Assembly: GCA_021801605.1 (NCBI GenBank)
Contig: JAJYXU010000185.1
Span: forward strand, 1 to 58,912
Direction of reading: 5' to 3'
Source of the DNA: Bacteroidota bacterium
GTDB lineage: Bacteria; Bacteroidota; Ignavibacteria; Ignavibacteriales; Melioribacteraceae
Length of the DNA: 58,912 nucleotides
Part shown: positions 50,819 to 58,912 of the stretch, one piece after another
Numbering within the stretch: position 1 is the stretch's first letter
Layout of the letters: each line of letters starts with the position of its first letter
Made by a program: the position numbers and the translations under genes
Notes under the pieces: model-generated
Told to the model about the DNA's origin: nothing
What the model saw: the letters and a program-made list of their open reading frames with translations, nothing else
The model's database searches: none

Positions 50819-53800
50819 AAAATAAAATCAAAAAAGTTTTGATCATTGGAAGTTCTGCCCTTAAAATTGGCGAAGCAGGAGAATTTGATTACTCCGGTTC
50901 TCAAGCAATTAAAGCTTTGAAAGAAGAGGGCATCTATACTATTCTTATCAATCCGAATATTGCTACAATTCAAACGTCAGATTACCTTGCCGATAAGGTC
51001 TATCTTTTACCAATCAACACAAATTATGTTGAAAAAGTTATAGCGAAAGAAAAGCCGGATGGAATCATTCTAGGATTTGGCGGGCAGACAGCACTCAACT
51101 GCGGACTCGCGCTTCATCGTGAAGGCATTCTAAAAAAATATAAAGTTCAAGTTCTTGGTACACAAATCTCTGCTATCGAAAATACAGAAGACCGTCAATT
51201 ATTTTGCAATAAGCTCTCAGAGATTGATGTAAAATTTCCCAAAAGCAATGCAGTAACTTCTGTAGATGAAGCGATTGAATTCGCAAAAAATATTGGATAC
51301 CCCATTATCATAAGAATTGCATACGCACTCGGCGGGTTGGGCTCGGGGGTTTGCCGCAATAAAAATGAAGTGAGAAAACTTGCAACAAAAGCTCTCTCCT
51401 ATTCATCTCAAATTTTAGTAGAAGAATATCTGGAGGGTTGGAAAGAAATTGAGTACGAAGTAGTGCGCGACTGTTACGACAATTGCATCACTGTATGCAA
51501 CATGGAAAATATTGACCCGATGGGAATTCACACGGGCGAAAGTATTGTTGTTGCACCCAGCCAAACTCTTACAAACAACGAATACCACATGCTGCGCGAA
51601 GTTGCAATCAAAACAATTCGACACCTTGGAGTTGTCGGCGAATGCAACATTCAATATGCTTTAGATCCGAACTCTCAAGATTACCGAGTCATCGAAGTGA
51701 ATGCACGGCTTTCCCGCAGCTCGGCTCTTGCATCGAAAGCAACCGGCTACCCTCTTGCATTCGTCGCTGCAAAACTTGCGCTTGGATATGGCTTGCACGA
51801 ACTGCCCAACTCAATAACAAAAACTACAAAAGCATTTTTCGAACCCGCATTGGATTATATAGTTATAAAAGTCCCGCGTTGGGATTTAAAAAAATTCCGT
51901 CTCGTTAAACGTCAACTTGGTTCTTCTATGAAGTCTGTTGGAGAAGTGATGGCAATTGGAAGGAATTTTGAAGAAGTCATTCAGAAAGCAATGCGAATGC
52001 TCGATATAGGTGTTGAAGGATTGACGGCAAGCAGAATAAAAGTTGAGTTCGATGAACTTGAAGAAGCGCTTCGTAATCCAACAGAAGAAAGAATATTTGC
52101 TGTAGTTCAGGCGCTTAAACAAGGTTACTCTGTTGATTGGGTTCATTCTTTAACACATATAAATAAATGGTTTCTCCATAAAATTCAGAACATCGTTAAT
52201 ATTGAAAACCATTTGACTGATTCAAAGAAAAAACTTTCCAAAGAATTATTGCTTCAAGCAAAGCAACATGGTTTTTCCGACCGTCAAATTGCTAACGTTA
52301 TTGGGAAAGATGCACATGATGTTTATCTGCTGAGAGAGAAGTATAATATTCATCCGTTCATTCAGCATATAGATACTCTCGCAGCAGAATATCCTGCAAA
52401 GACGAATTATGTTTATCTTACTTACAATTGTTCAGCACACGATTTCGAATTCAATCTAAAGAAAAGTATAATAATTCTCGGTTCCGGTCCTTACAGAATT
52501 GGAAGTTCGGTAGAGTTTGATTGGTGTTGCGTAATCACGGGAAAAACTTTGCGTGAGATGGGCTACAAGACTGTAATGATAAATTGTAATCCCGAAACAG
52601 TTAGCACAGACTACGATCAGTTTGATACTTTGTTTTTTGAAGAACTAACGACAGAAACAATTTGGGAAATTTATGACGCTATTAATCCGCGCGGTGTTAT
52701 CGTTTCTATGGGCGGGCAAACTCCAAACAACCTTGCATTAAAACTTCATAACATTGGCATTAAAATTCTTGGTACATCTCCAGATTCAATTGATAAGGCA
52801 GAGAATCGCAGTAAGTTTTCCGCTATGCTGGATGATCTTGGTATTGAACAGCCGGAGTGGAGTAAGCTTAGTAAAATAGATGATGCATTACAGTTTGCAA
52901 ATAAAGTTGGTTATCCGGTGCTCGTTCGTCCATCTTATGTTTTAAGCGGCGCTGCAATGGCAATTGCCACAGATGATATTGAACTTACCCGTTTTCTACA
53001 AAAAGCGGTTGATGTTTCTCCGGAACACCCGGTAGTAATTTCAAAATTTTTAGTTAATGCAAAAGAACTGGAATTTGATGCCGTTGCGCAAAACGGTGAG
53101 ATTGTCTGTTCGGCTATTTCAGAACATGTTGAAAATGCCGGAGTACATTCAGGCGATGCCACATTAGTTCTTCCCGCCCAGCGCACCTATCTTGAGACAA
53201 TGAGGCAGATAAAACAAATCTCGGCAGGTATTGCAAGGTCGCTTAAAATAAACGGCCCGTTCAATATTCAGTACATTGCAAAAGATAATCGTGTAAAAGT
53301 AATTGAATGTAACTTGCGTGCATCCAGAAGTTTCCCGTTTGTTTCGAAAACACTAAAGAAAAATTTTATCGAGATTGCTTCCAAAGTAATTATCGGGAAA
53401 AAAGTTGAGAGGTGGGAATATTATACTTTTACTTATGACTACGTGGGCGTTAAAGCTCCGGAGTTCTCTTTTACACGTCTCGAAGGCGCAGATCCAACAA
53501 CCGGTGTTGAAATGGCGTCAACAGGAGAAGTTGCTTGCCTGGGGCGCGATTTTGATGAAGCATTTTTAAAAGCTCTAACCTCTGTGGGTTACCGCTTTCC
53601 GATACGGTCTATTTTAATCTCGTCCGGTACAATCGAATCTAAATCCGAATTGCTTGAACCAACCCGGCAACTTGTAAAACTTGGAATAAAATTTTATGCA
53701 ACTCCCGGTACTGCAAAGTTTATGAAAGCAAACAAGATTGAGGTTGAAGAAGTCGAATGGCCTTCAAGTGGAAAGAGCCCTAATGCGGTTGATTTCATAA

Positions 53801-54003
53801 AATCGAATAAGATTGATCTGGTGATCAACATTCCCAAAAATTTTCAACAAGATGAATTAACAAATGATTATTTGGTCCGAAGAACCGCTGTTGACTATAA
53901 AATTCCACTCATAACAAACCGCCAGCTTGCTATGCGCCTTGCCGAAGCAATTGCTAATAAAGACCCGCTAAATCTTGAAGTAAAAAGCTGGGGTGAATAT
54001 TGA
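50815..54003 (+). CDS. carB: Carbamoyl-phosphate synthase, large subunit
   Basis: A 1062-residue synthase with two homologous ATP-grasp halves (1-about 540 and 560-930) and a C-terminal MGS-like regulatory domain (about 940-1062, with FYATPGTAKFMKANKIEVEEV). The N-terminal GEAGEFDYSGSQAIKALKEE and IIRIAYALGGLGSGV, plus EVNARLSRSSALASKATGYP, are of the type shared by Bacteroidota and the eukaryotic CAD protein rather than the E. coli-like QACEFDYSG form. GTG start overlaps carA by 4 bp. Confidence 0.97.
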   Translation: MKNKIKKVLIIGSSALKIGEAGEFDYSGSQAIKALKEEGIYTILINPNIATIQTSDYLADKVYLLPINTNYVEKVIAKEKPDGIILGFGGQTALNCGLALHREGILKKYKVQVLGTQISAIENTEDRQLFCNKLSEIDVKFPKSNAVTSVDEAIEFAKNIGYPIIIRIAYALGGLGSGVCRNKNEVRKLATKALSYSSQILVEEYLEGWKEIEYEVVRDCYDNCITVCNMENIDPMGIHTGESIVVAPSQTLTNNEYHMLREVAIKTIRHLGVVGECNIQYALDPNSQDYRVIEVNARLSRSSALASKATGYPLAFVAAKLALGYGLHELPNSITKTTKAFFEPALDYIVIKVPRWDLKKFRLVKRQLGSSMKSVGEVMAIGRNFEEVIQKAMRMLDIGVEGLTASRIKVEFDELEEALRNPTEERIFAVVQALKQGYSVDWVHSLTHINKWFLHKIQNIVNIENHLTDSKKKLSKELLLQAKQHGFSDRQIANVIGKDAHDVYLLREKYNIHPFIQHIDTLAAEYPAKTNYVYLTYNCSAHDFEFNLKKSIIILGSGPYRIGSSVEFDWCCVITGKTLREMGYKTVMINCNPETVSTDYDQFDTLFFEELTTETIWEIYDAINPRGVIVSMGGQTPNNLALKLHNIGIKILGTSPDSIDKAENRSKFSAMLDDLGIEQPEWSKLSKIDDALQFANKVGYPVLVRPSYVLSGAAMAIATDDIELTRFLQKAVDVSPEHPVVISKFLVNAKELEFDAVAQNGEIVCSAISEHVENAGVHSGDATLVLPAQRTYLETMRQIKQISAGIARSLKINGPFNIQYIAKDNRVKVIECNLRASRSFPFVSKTLKKNFIEIASKVIIGKKVERWEYYTFTYDYVGVKAPEFSFTRLEGADPTTGVEMASTGEVACLGRDFDEAFLKALTSVGYRFPIRSILISSGTIESKSELLEPTRQLVKLGIKFYATPGTAKFMKANKIEVEEVEWPSSGKSPNAVDFIKSNKIDLVINIPKNFQQDELTNDYLVRRTAVDYKIPLITNRQLAMRLAEAIANKDPLNLEVKSWGEY

Positions 54004-54082
54004 AAAGCGGATTCTACCCGTTTCATCTGGGCTCAATTATTCTTATTTTATTATAAGAATATAAACTTAAAGCAGGTTCATT

Positions 54083-54487
54083 TTGACAGAAAGTAAATCG
54101 AAGCCGGGACTGCTGATTGTTGAAGATGATACAGAGAATCAGAAATTTCTTAAAATTTTTTTAAGAAAAAAATTTGAGATAGATATTTGCGATTCCGCCG
54201 AATCTTTTTATATAAAACTTAAGGAGAAAGATTTTGACGTTATACTTATGGATATCTCTCTTAGGGGAACTAAAGATGGGCTTCAATTAACCCAAGAAAT
54301 TCGCAGTGATCCAAAGCATTGTAATATACCAATAGTTATTCTTTCTGCTCATGCTTATCAAAAAGATAAAGACAATGCCTATAATGCAGGTGTTGATATA
54401 TTTATTGCTAAACCGGTTCAGGGTCATATTCTCATTGAAAGTCTTAGAAATGTGCTCGAGCAAAAATCCGGTATTAAATTAGATTAA
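54083..54487 (+). CDS. Single-domain response regulator
   Basis: A 134-residue CheY-like receiver without an output domain. Acidic pair E14-D15-D16, phospho-acceptor Asp57 in ILMDISL, and the Lys in FIAKPVQ (about 109) are all present. It probably relays signals from a separate kinase such as those at 21706 or 41813. The start is TTG at 54083. The next gene begins 36 bp later with AAGGAG and may be co-transcribed. Confidence 0.92.
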   Translation: MTESKSKPGLLIVEDDTENQKFLKIFLRKKFEIDICDSAESFYIKLKEKDFDVILMDISLRGTKDGLQLTQEIRSDPKHCNIPIVILSAHAYQKDKDNAYNAGVDIFIAKPVQGHILIESLRNVLEQKSGIKLD

Positions 54488-54523
54488 TTCCAATTATATT
54501 TTCAAAAAGAAGAAGGAGTTATA

Positions 54524-55459
54524 ATGTTCCGAAAAATATTGTTTACCGTATCTCTATTAATTCTTTTTACCAGTATTAATTTTTTTGCGCAGGAAAAAAA
54601 AGATTCAACTGAAAGCAGATGGAACCATGGCAAATGGTACGACTGGAATAATTATGAATGGTTCGGCTGGGAATTTCACGGAGAACCTTTCATCGAACTA
54701 AATTATGGATTTGGGAATGTTAAGCACGATAAATTGATAAGCAAATTTGCCGATATCGGTTTAGCAGAAATCAAATTAGGTTACGCAACGCAAGAATCAT
54801 ACTATGAAGATAATATTATTGAATTTCATGATAAGTTTACTTTTGGTTCTAAATTATCAAGTGATCTCAAATCTGTTTCAACAACTATCGGAGAAATGAA
54901 TTCCGATCTATGGAGATTTGGTTTTGCTAACCGAAGCGGTTATGGCTATAGGATTAACAAAATATCCATTTTACCTTATCACGGTAGTGGATTTGTTTGG
55001 TCACGGCTTGACATGAAAGATTATCCAGCAAAATTTTATCTTATTACAAAACCACCCATGCTGATTGATGACGCAATCAGAGATACCGATATTTTAAATC
55101 GTTTTCATGATGCATTCAGATTCGGAACGCTTTCCGAAGGAGGTGTAAGATTTGAATTCGATTCTTTCGCATCTCTGGATGTTGGTTACGAAACCGCCGT
55201 AATCTTTCCGCGATACATGTTTTTGAAACACGCGGGAAGTTTGTTTATTGAAGAAGGGGCAATGGGCTTGTTAAATCATTTTATCAACGAGATTGGCGAT
55301 TCATCCCCCATTGCTGCTCCTATTGTAAATTTCTTTTTGAAGAATGGTTTATCGTATGCATTCTATTCTTTGAAAAAGGGAAATATGAATTGGCCGTTTG
55401 CTACGGAAGAGCCATTAACTTACGAGACATTTAAGATTGGCTTAATATTTACATTCTAA
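54524..55459 (+). CDS. Exported protein of unknown function
   Basis: I do not recognise a family. The 311-residue product has a signal peptide (1-22, ending FFAQ). The mature part opens with a Trp-rich segment (RWNHGKWYDWNNYEWFGWEF) and continues with Gly/aromatic beta-strand repeats ending KIGLIFTF, the kind of final strand seen in outer-membrane barrels. No transmembrane helix is present. A cell-surface or outer-membrane location is likely. It follows the response regulator by 36 bp. Confidence 0.75.
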   Translation: MFRKILFTVSLLILFTSINFFAQEKKDSTESRWNHGKWYDWNNYEWFGWEFHGEPFIELNYGFGNVKHDKLISKFADIGLAEIKLGYATQESYYEDNIIEFHDKFTFGSKLSSDLKSVSTTIGEMNSDLWRFGFANRSGYGYRINKISILPYHGSGFVWSRLDMKDYPAKFYLITKPPMLIDDAIRDTDILNRFHDAFRFGTLSEGGVRFEFDSFASLDVGYETAVIFPRYMFLKHAGSLFIEEGAMGLLNHFINEIGDSSPIAAPIVNFFLKNGLSYAFYSLKKGNMNWPFATEEPLTYETFKIGLIFTF

Positions 55460-55467
55460 TTTCATTG

Positions 55468-55638
55468 TGAGGTTGTCTCATAAGTAAAATTTTTTAAATA
55501 ATAGACCGCTGATAAACACGGGTCCACCCCGTGGAATAAATTAAGAATCAAATTGTTTCAAAAACACAAATGCTATTCCACGGGTAAACAAATTTTCTCA
55601 GATTTTTTATTTGAATAATTACTTATGAGACAACCTCA
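55468..55638. mobile_element. 171-bp MITE-like element with 20-bp perfect terminal inverted repeats
   Basis: The terminal 20 bases at 55468-55487 (tgaggttgtctcataagtaa) are perfectly repeated in inverted orientation at 55619-55638. Inside lies an ACGGAT-type fragment and the palindrome 55524-55585 that also occurs at 41651-41713. There is no coding capacity. It occupies the space between two convergent genes. Confidence 0.75.
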
Positions 55639-55648
55639 TTGTAAATGT

Positions 55649-57133
55649 TTAAAAAGAAAAAATATGTGAGTGATACGGTTTGAGTTCGATGTAAAGACCG
55701 GTATGATATGCTTCTTCTGCTGATCGTGTGTACGTTCGATCATTCAATAAATCTACAATAATAAATTCTTCTTGAAATCCGCGCAAATCTAATTTCAATC
55801 TACATGTAGAAACTTTATCGGAATAATTTACAACGACAATTCTCTTTTCAGTTTGCAAACTCCATTTCCATGCAAGAATGTTTTTAAATGTTGAATTTGT
55901 TTCCCAAGAACAAACCGGTTCAAGTAATTTCCATTTGCCATTTTTAAAAATTTCGCTCGATGTAATTGAGAGGAGTTTAATATAGAATTCCGGAAGACCT
56001 TCGATTATCTGTTCGTTCGGTTCTCTTCCAAGTTGAACCGGAAGTTTTATTTTTTTCCCCTCAAATTGTCCATCGTAATAAAAACGCATTCCCTGAATTG
56101 TACTTATTATGACCGCAGCCGCTTTAGATTTTTCTTTTCCAAGAACCGATATAGCTCTTTCTTCGTCATGATTTTCTATGAACCGTAATAATTTTTTTTG
56201 ATAATCAGGTTCAGCAAGAAGATGTTCTCTAATTTCATTAGCGGCTGTAGATTTTAAACGATCGGTTAAATTTTTATCATACGTGTAGTCGAATCCCAGT
56301 TGCTGAAGATCCCATTCCAGATTCCAATACGCCTCTGCAATAAAAATAAAATCTGCCCGTTTATTTTTCACTTTAGAAATAGCATCTTTCCAAAATTCAG
56401 TATTGGGTTTTTCAAAACCATTTTTCCCCAGAATACCGCTCCACGTATTTTGAAAAACATTATTGTAAACCAACATTGCCATATCGCATCGTACTCCATC
56501 ACAAACTTTTGTCAGTTCAAGCAATGTTTTGGTAAGAAAATCTCTTGCATGTTGATCAAAAATATTTACTTGCACAGTATCCTGCCAAGCCGGAAAAAAA
56601 GGATCACGCCCGTGTGCAAAAAACTTTTGTTTGTCAGGAAATGGTTGATAAAAGGTATAGGGATCGTTTTTATACTGTTCTTGATCAACTGAAAGAAAGA
56701 TTTCCGGTTGAGTTTTTATCAAAGGGCTTTCTGCACTGAAATGATTGGGAACAAAATCTAAAATCAATTTCATCCCTTTTTTATTAAGCTGAGATTTTAA
56801 TTCAAGCAAGGAACGTTTAAGTCCAAGAACTGGATTGATCTTGTATTCGGCAACTGCAAAAGGAGAACCAACTACATCTTTGGGTTCCCAATCTTTTAGA
56901 GCGCGTTTATAACTTTTTACAAGGTACTCTTCAAAACAATATTTCTCGATTACCGAATCACAAATTTTCCAGACTCCCATAAGCCAGATATAGTCAAACC
57001 CTTTTTTGCTAAAATCATCCCAATAAGAGTTTGGAACATCTGCAAGAGTTGATTTTTGCACTCCTTGATCGAACCGTCGCAGCCAAACACGCGTATTAAT
57101 TTCGTAAAGTGATGGATTGTAAATCATTCTCAA
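55649..57133 (-). CDS. Alpha-amylase (GH13) family glycosidase
   Basis: A 494-residue GH13 enzyme with a TIM barrel and a C-terminal beta-domain. Conserved regions are LILDFVPNH (region I), GVRCDMAM with nucleophile Asp217 (II), FIAEAYW with acid/base Glu267 (III) and RFIENHDEERA (IV). The product lacks a signal peptide, so it acts in the cytoplasm, probably on glycogen, maltodextrin or another alpha-glucoside. It overlaps dnaG by 4 bp, an unusual partner. The exact specificity cannot be read from sequence. Confidence 0.9.
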   Translation of the reverse strand: MRMIYNPSLYEINTRVWLRRFDQGVQKSTLADVPNSYWDDFSKKGFDYIWLMGVWKICDSVIEKYCFEEYLVKSYKRALKDWEPKDVVGSPFAVAEYKINPVLGLKRSLLELKSQLNKKGMKLILDFVPNHFSAESPLIKTQPEIFLSVDQEQYKNDPYTFYQPFPDKQKFFAHGRDPFFPAWQDTVQVNIFDQHARDFLTKTLLELTKVCDGVRCDMAMLVYNNVFQNTWSGILGKNGFEKPNTEFWKDAISKVKNKRADFIFIAEAYWNLEWDLQQLGFDYTYDKNLTDRLKSTAANEIREHLLAEPDYQKKLLRFIENHDEERAISVLGKEKSKAAAVIISTIQGMRFYYDGQFEGKKIKLPVQLGREPNEQIIEGLPEFYIKLLSITSSEIFKNGKWKLLEPVCSWETNSTFKNILAWKWSLQTEKRIVVVNYSDKVSTCRLKLDLRGFQEEFIIVDLLNDRTYTRSAEEAYHTGLYIELKPYHSHIFSF

Positions 57134-58912
57134 TCAATATTATTTCTAGGTTTTGAATCAAGTAAAGATTTTTTTTCTTCGTAAAGTTCTTTGTTCCGTT
57201 TCATCATTTCGAGGTGAAGGCGCTCGTCTCTTGAATCGGTTATAAACTGGTTGTTAAGTTTTATTTGAAGGTCAATCTGATAAAGGAGGAAATTCCTAAC
57301 TGTTTCCTTTGCATGTTCGAGAGTGTCTTTCTCAATTTTGCCGTTAAATGAAAGTTCATCCCATTTTTTACTTATTGTTTCATCCGATAACGTTAAATCG
57401 AAGATGAACTCTCGTAAATTCTCGTCCGGAATTTTATCTATCAAGTAAGCGGGAGAAATTTTCTGTTCATCAAAACCGGCATGTACAATTTCAGCAAGTT
57501 TTCTGAGCGAGTGATTAGAGAAATTTTCCAATGATAAATTATCAAGAATATGCGATACAACCGGCTCATCACCGCTATAAAGTAAACGAACTAACTCTTT
57601 TTCGTAAGGATTTTCATTTTCGGTTTTTGTTGAAAGCGTTAATTGTTCCGCCGACTGTTGGGTAGCAATTCTTTGCCCGGGACGTACACCAATCGGATTG
57701 CTTCTCTCTGTTGGCTGATTGAGAAATATGTTGAGCTCAGATTCAATTAACTTCTCGCGCAAATTAAATCTCTTGGCAATCGTTTTCATTAAAAGATTGC
57801 GTTTTAATTCATCGCTAACCAGTGCTAAGGTTTTAACCAGTTCACGGATTGCTTTCGTCATATCCGCAGAGTCTTCAAACAATCCTTGCTCTTCGAATTG
57901 TGCGGTCTGATATTCCAAAAAATTTTTTGCCCGGGAAACTTCTTCATCAAACTTTTCTTTACCGAATTTAATTATGAACGAATCTGGGTCTTCGCCTTTG
58001 GGAAGCGCTATAACTTTAACTTCAAAATCTTGCTTGAGTAAAATTTCTATACTTCGCAGCGATGCTTTTTGTCCTGCCGGATCGGCATCAAAAAGAATTA
58101 TAATATTTTTTGTGAAGCGTGAAAGTAATTGAACCTGTTCTTCGGTCAACGATGTCCCGGATGAAGCAACTACGTTTTTCACTCCTGCCTGAAATAGTGA
58201 GACCAAATCCATGTAACCTTCAACAAGAATAGCTCGGTCAAGCTTTCTAATGTCGTCTTTCGAGTGAAACAATCCGTAAAGGGAACGCCGCTTCGAATAA
58301 ATTTGCGATTCCGGTGAGTTAAGATACTTAGCAGCGTTTTCTTGATTTTCCAAAACCCTGCCGCCAAATGCAATCACTCTTCCGTTCGGAGAAAAAATAG
58401 GAAAGATCACCCGACCACGGTATTTATCATAATATTCGCCCTTATCATTGATATCAATTAGTCCAAGTATTTTTGCTTTTGTAAGATCAACTTTATTTTC
58501 TTTTGCATGTGATAAAAAATTATTCCAGTCATAAGGCGCATAACCAATTCCAAAAATTTTTTGAGTTTGCGGTTTGATATTCCTTCGCTTTAAATATTCA
58601 CGAGCTTGTTCACCGTCATTACTCTTCAAGAGATTATCTGAAAAAAAACGGGCAGCAAGAACATTCAGCTCGAACAATTCTTCAAGTTCATTCTGCTGTT
58701 CGTCAGATTGAGCATTTTCTACTTCAATTTTGATTCCAAGATGATCTGCAATTTCTTCAACGGCTTCAACAAAAGAGATATTTTTAAATTCCATTAAGAA
58801 TTTAAAAACATTTCCTCCGGCTCCGCATCCAAAGCAATGATAAATCTGTTTATCATCACTTACCGTGAACGAAGGAGTTTTTTCCTGATGGAATGGACAG
58901 AGCCCGATAAAA
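57130..58912 (-). CDS. dnaG: DNA primase (partial, 5' end beyond the window)
   Basis: The frame continues without a stop from the ATG at 58794 to the window edge, and the edge part encodes the zinc-finger of DnaG (LCPFHQEKTPSF, then YHCFGCGAGGNVF). The gene is therefore cut, not starting at 58794. Visible are 593 residues, with the RNAP-like TOPRIM centre (LVEGYMDLVSLFQ, then FDADPAGQKASLRS and GEDPDSF) and a C-terminal helicase-binding domain. It makes primers for replication. The missing part should be only about 30-50 residues. The GH13 gene follows with a 4-bp overlap. Confidence 0.96.
   Translation of the reverse strand, partial: FIGLCPFHQEKTPSFTVSDDKQIYHCFGCGAGGNVFKFLMEFKNISFVEAVEEIADHLGIKIEVENAQSDEQQNELEELFELNVLAARFFSDNLLKSNDGEQAREYLKRRNIKPQTQKIFGIGYAPYDWNNFLSHAKENKVDLTKAKILGLIDINDKGEYYDKYRGRVIFPIFSPNGRVIAFGGRVLENQENAAKYLNSPESQIYSKRRSLYGLFHSKDDIRKLDRAILVEGYMDLVSLFQAGVKNVVASSGTSLTEEQVQLLSRFTKNIIILFDADPAGQKASLRSIEILLKQDFEVKVIALPKGEDPDSFIIKFGKEKFDEEVSRAKNFLEYQTAQFEEQGLFEDSADMTKAIRELVKTLALVSDELKRNLLMKTIAKRFNLREKLIESELNIFLNQPTERSNPIGVRPGQRIATQQSAEQLTLSTKTENENPYEKELVRLLYSGDEPVVSHILDNLSLENFSNHSLRKLAEIVHAGFDEQKISPAYLIDKIPDENLREFIFDLTLSDETISKKWDELSFNGKIEKDTLEHAKETVRNFLLYQIDLQIKLNNQFITDSRDERLHLEMMKRNKELYEEKKSLLDSKPRNNID

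Overview
The window is an AT-rich bacterial chromosome segment that looks like a member of the Ignavibacteria/Chlorobi-Bacteroidota side of the tree. The evidence is a secreted protein with a type IX secretion (T9SS) C-terminal sorting domain, a PorV/PorQ-family outer-membrane protein, TonB-dependent receptors (one paired with a DUF4249-type lipoprotein), a CarB of the Bacteroidota/eukaryote-like sequence type and an alpha2-type glycyl-tRNA synthetase. Most genes are ordinary housekeeping: fba, aat, dxr, rseP, serC, alaS, glyS, tsaC, trxA, carAB, dnaG. TTG starts are common, and two genes appear to need an AT-H codon (ATT, ATC) as start. No rRNA, tRNA, CRISPR array or complete transposon was found.

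Layout. Positions 1-3765 hold a tungsten module: a divergent tungstate-binding protein (partial), an aldehyde:ferredoxin oxidoreductase-family enzyme, and ThiS/MoaD-like and ThiF/MoeB-like proteins. Positions 3.9-10.3 kb carry a CBS protein, a broken XRE regulator, DUF2721-aat, fructose-bisphosphate aldolase, small membrane proteins, a PorV-like protein and AhpC with a lipoprotein. At 10.4-11.2 kb a small GIY-YIG nuclease gene sits inside nested short repeats. Then come TonB, a TonB-dependent receptor, rseP-dxr, a temptin-like T9SS cargo protein, a gene-free kilobase with a transposase relic and tandem hairpins, glyS, TerC, a TPR histidine kinase, serC-DUF1015, pirin, MarR, OsmC, a purine permease, arginase, PspC proteins and a sigma/anti-sigma pair.

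From 34.8 to 41.6 kb alaS is followed by a three-gene island on the opposite strand: a persulfide dioxygenase-rhodanese fusion, a TauE/SafE exporter and a SoxB/5'-nucleotidase-like metallophosphatase. Beyond it lies a second, diverged and truncated copy of the alaS 3' end. The island therefore looks like a sulfur-detoxification cassette that entered next to alaS. The last part holds a PAS histidine kinase, tsaC, hisN-like, trxA, DUF4249 plus TonB receptor, carAB, a lone response regulator, an unknown exported protein, and a GH13 glycosidase coupled to dnaG (cut by the window end).

The intergenic spaces are unusually rich in short hairpin-forming repeats of several families, sometimes nested in one another. 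The most intriguing are a near-identical 102-bp pair in inverted orientation, a 171-bp element with 20-bp perfect terminal inverted repeats, and the GIY-YIG cassette. In that cassette the flanking inverted repeat also provides the ribosome binding site and start codon of the nuclease gene. All calls come from reading the sequence; no database search was run.
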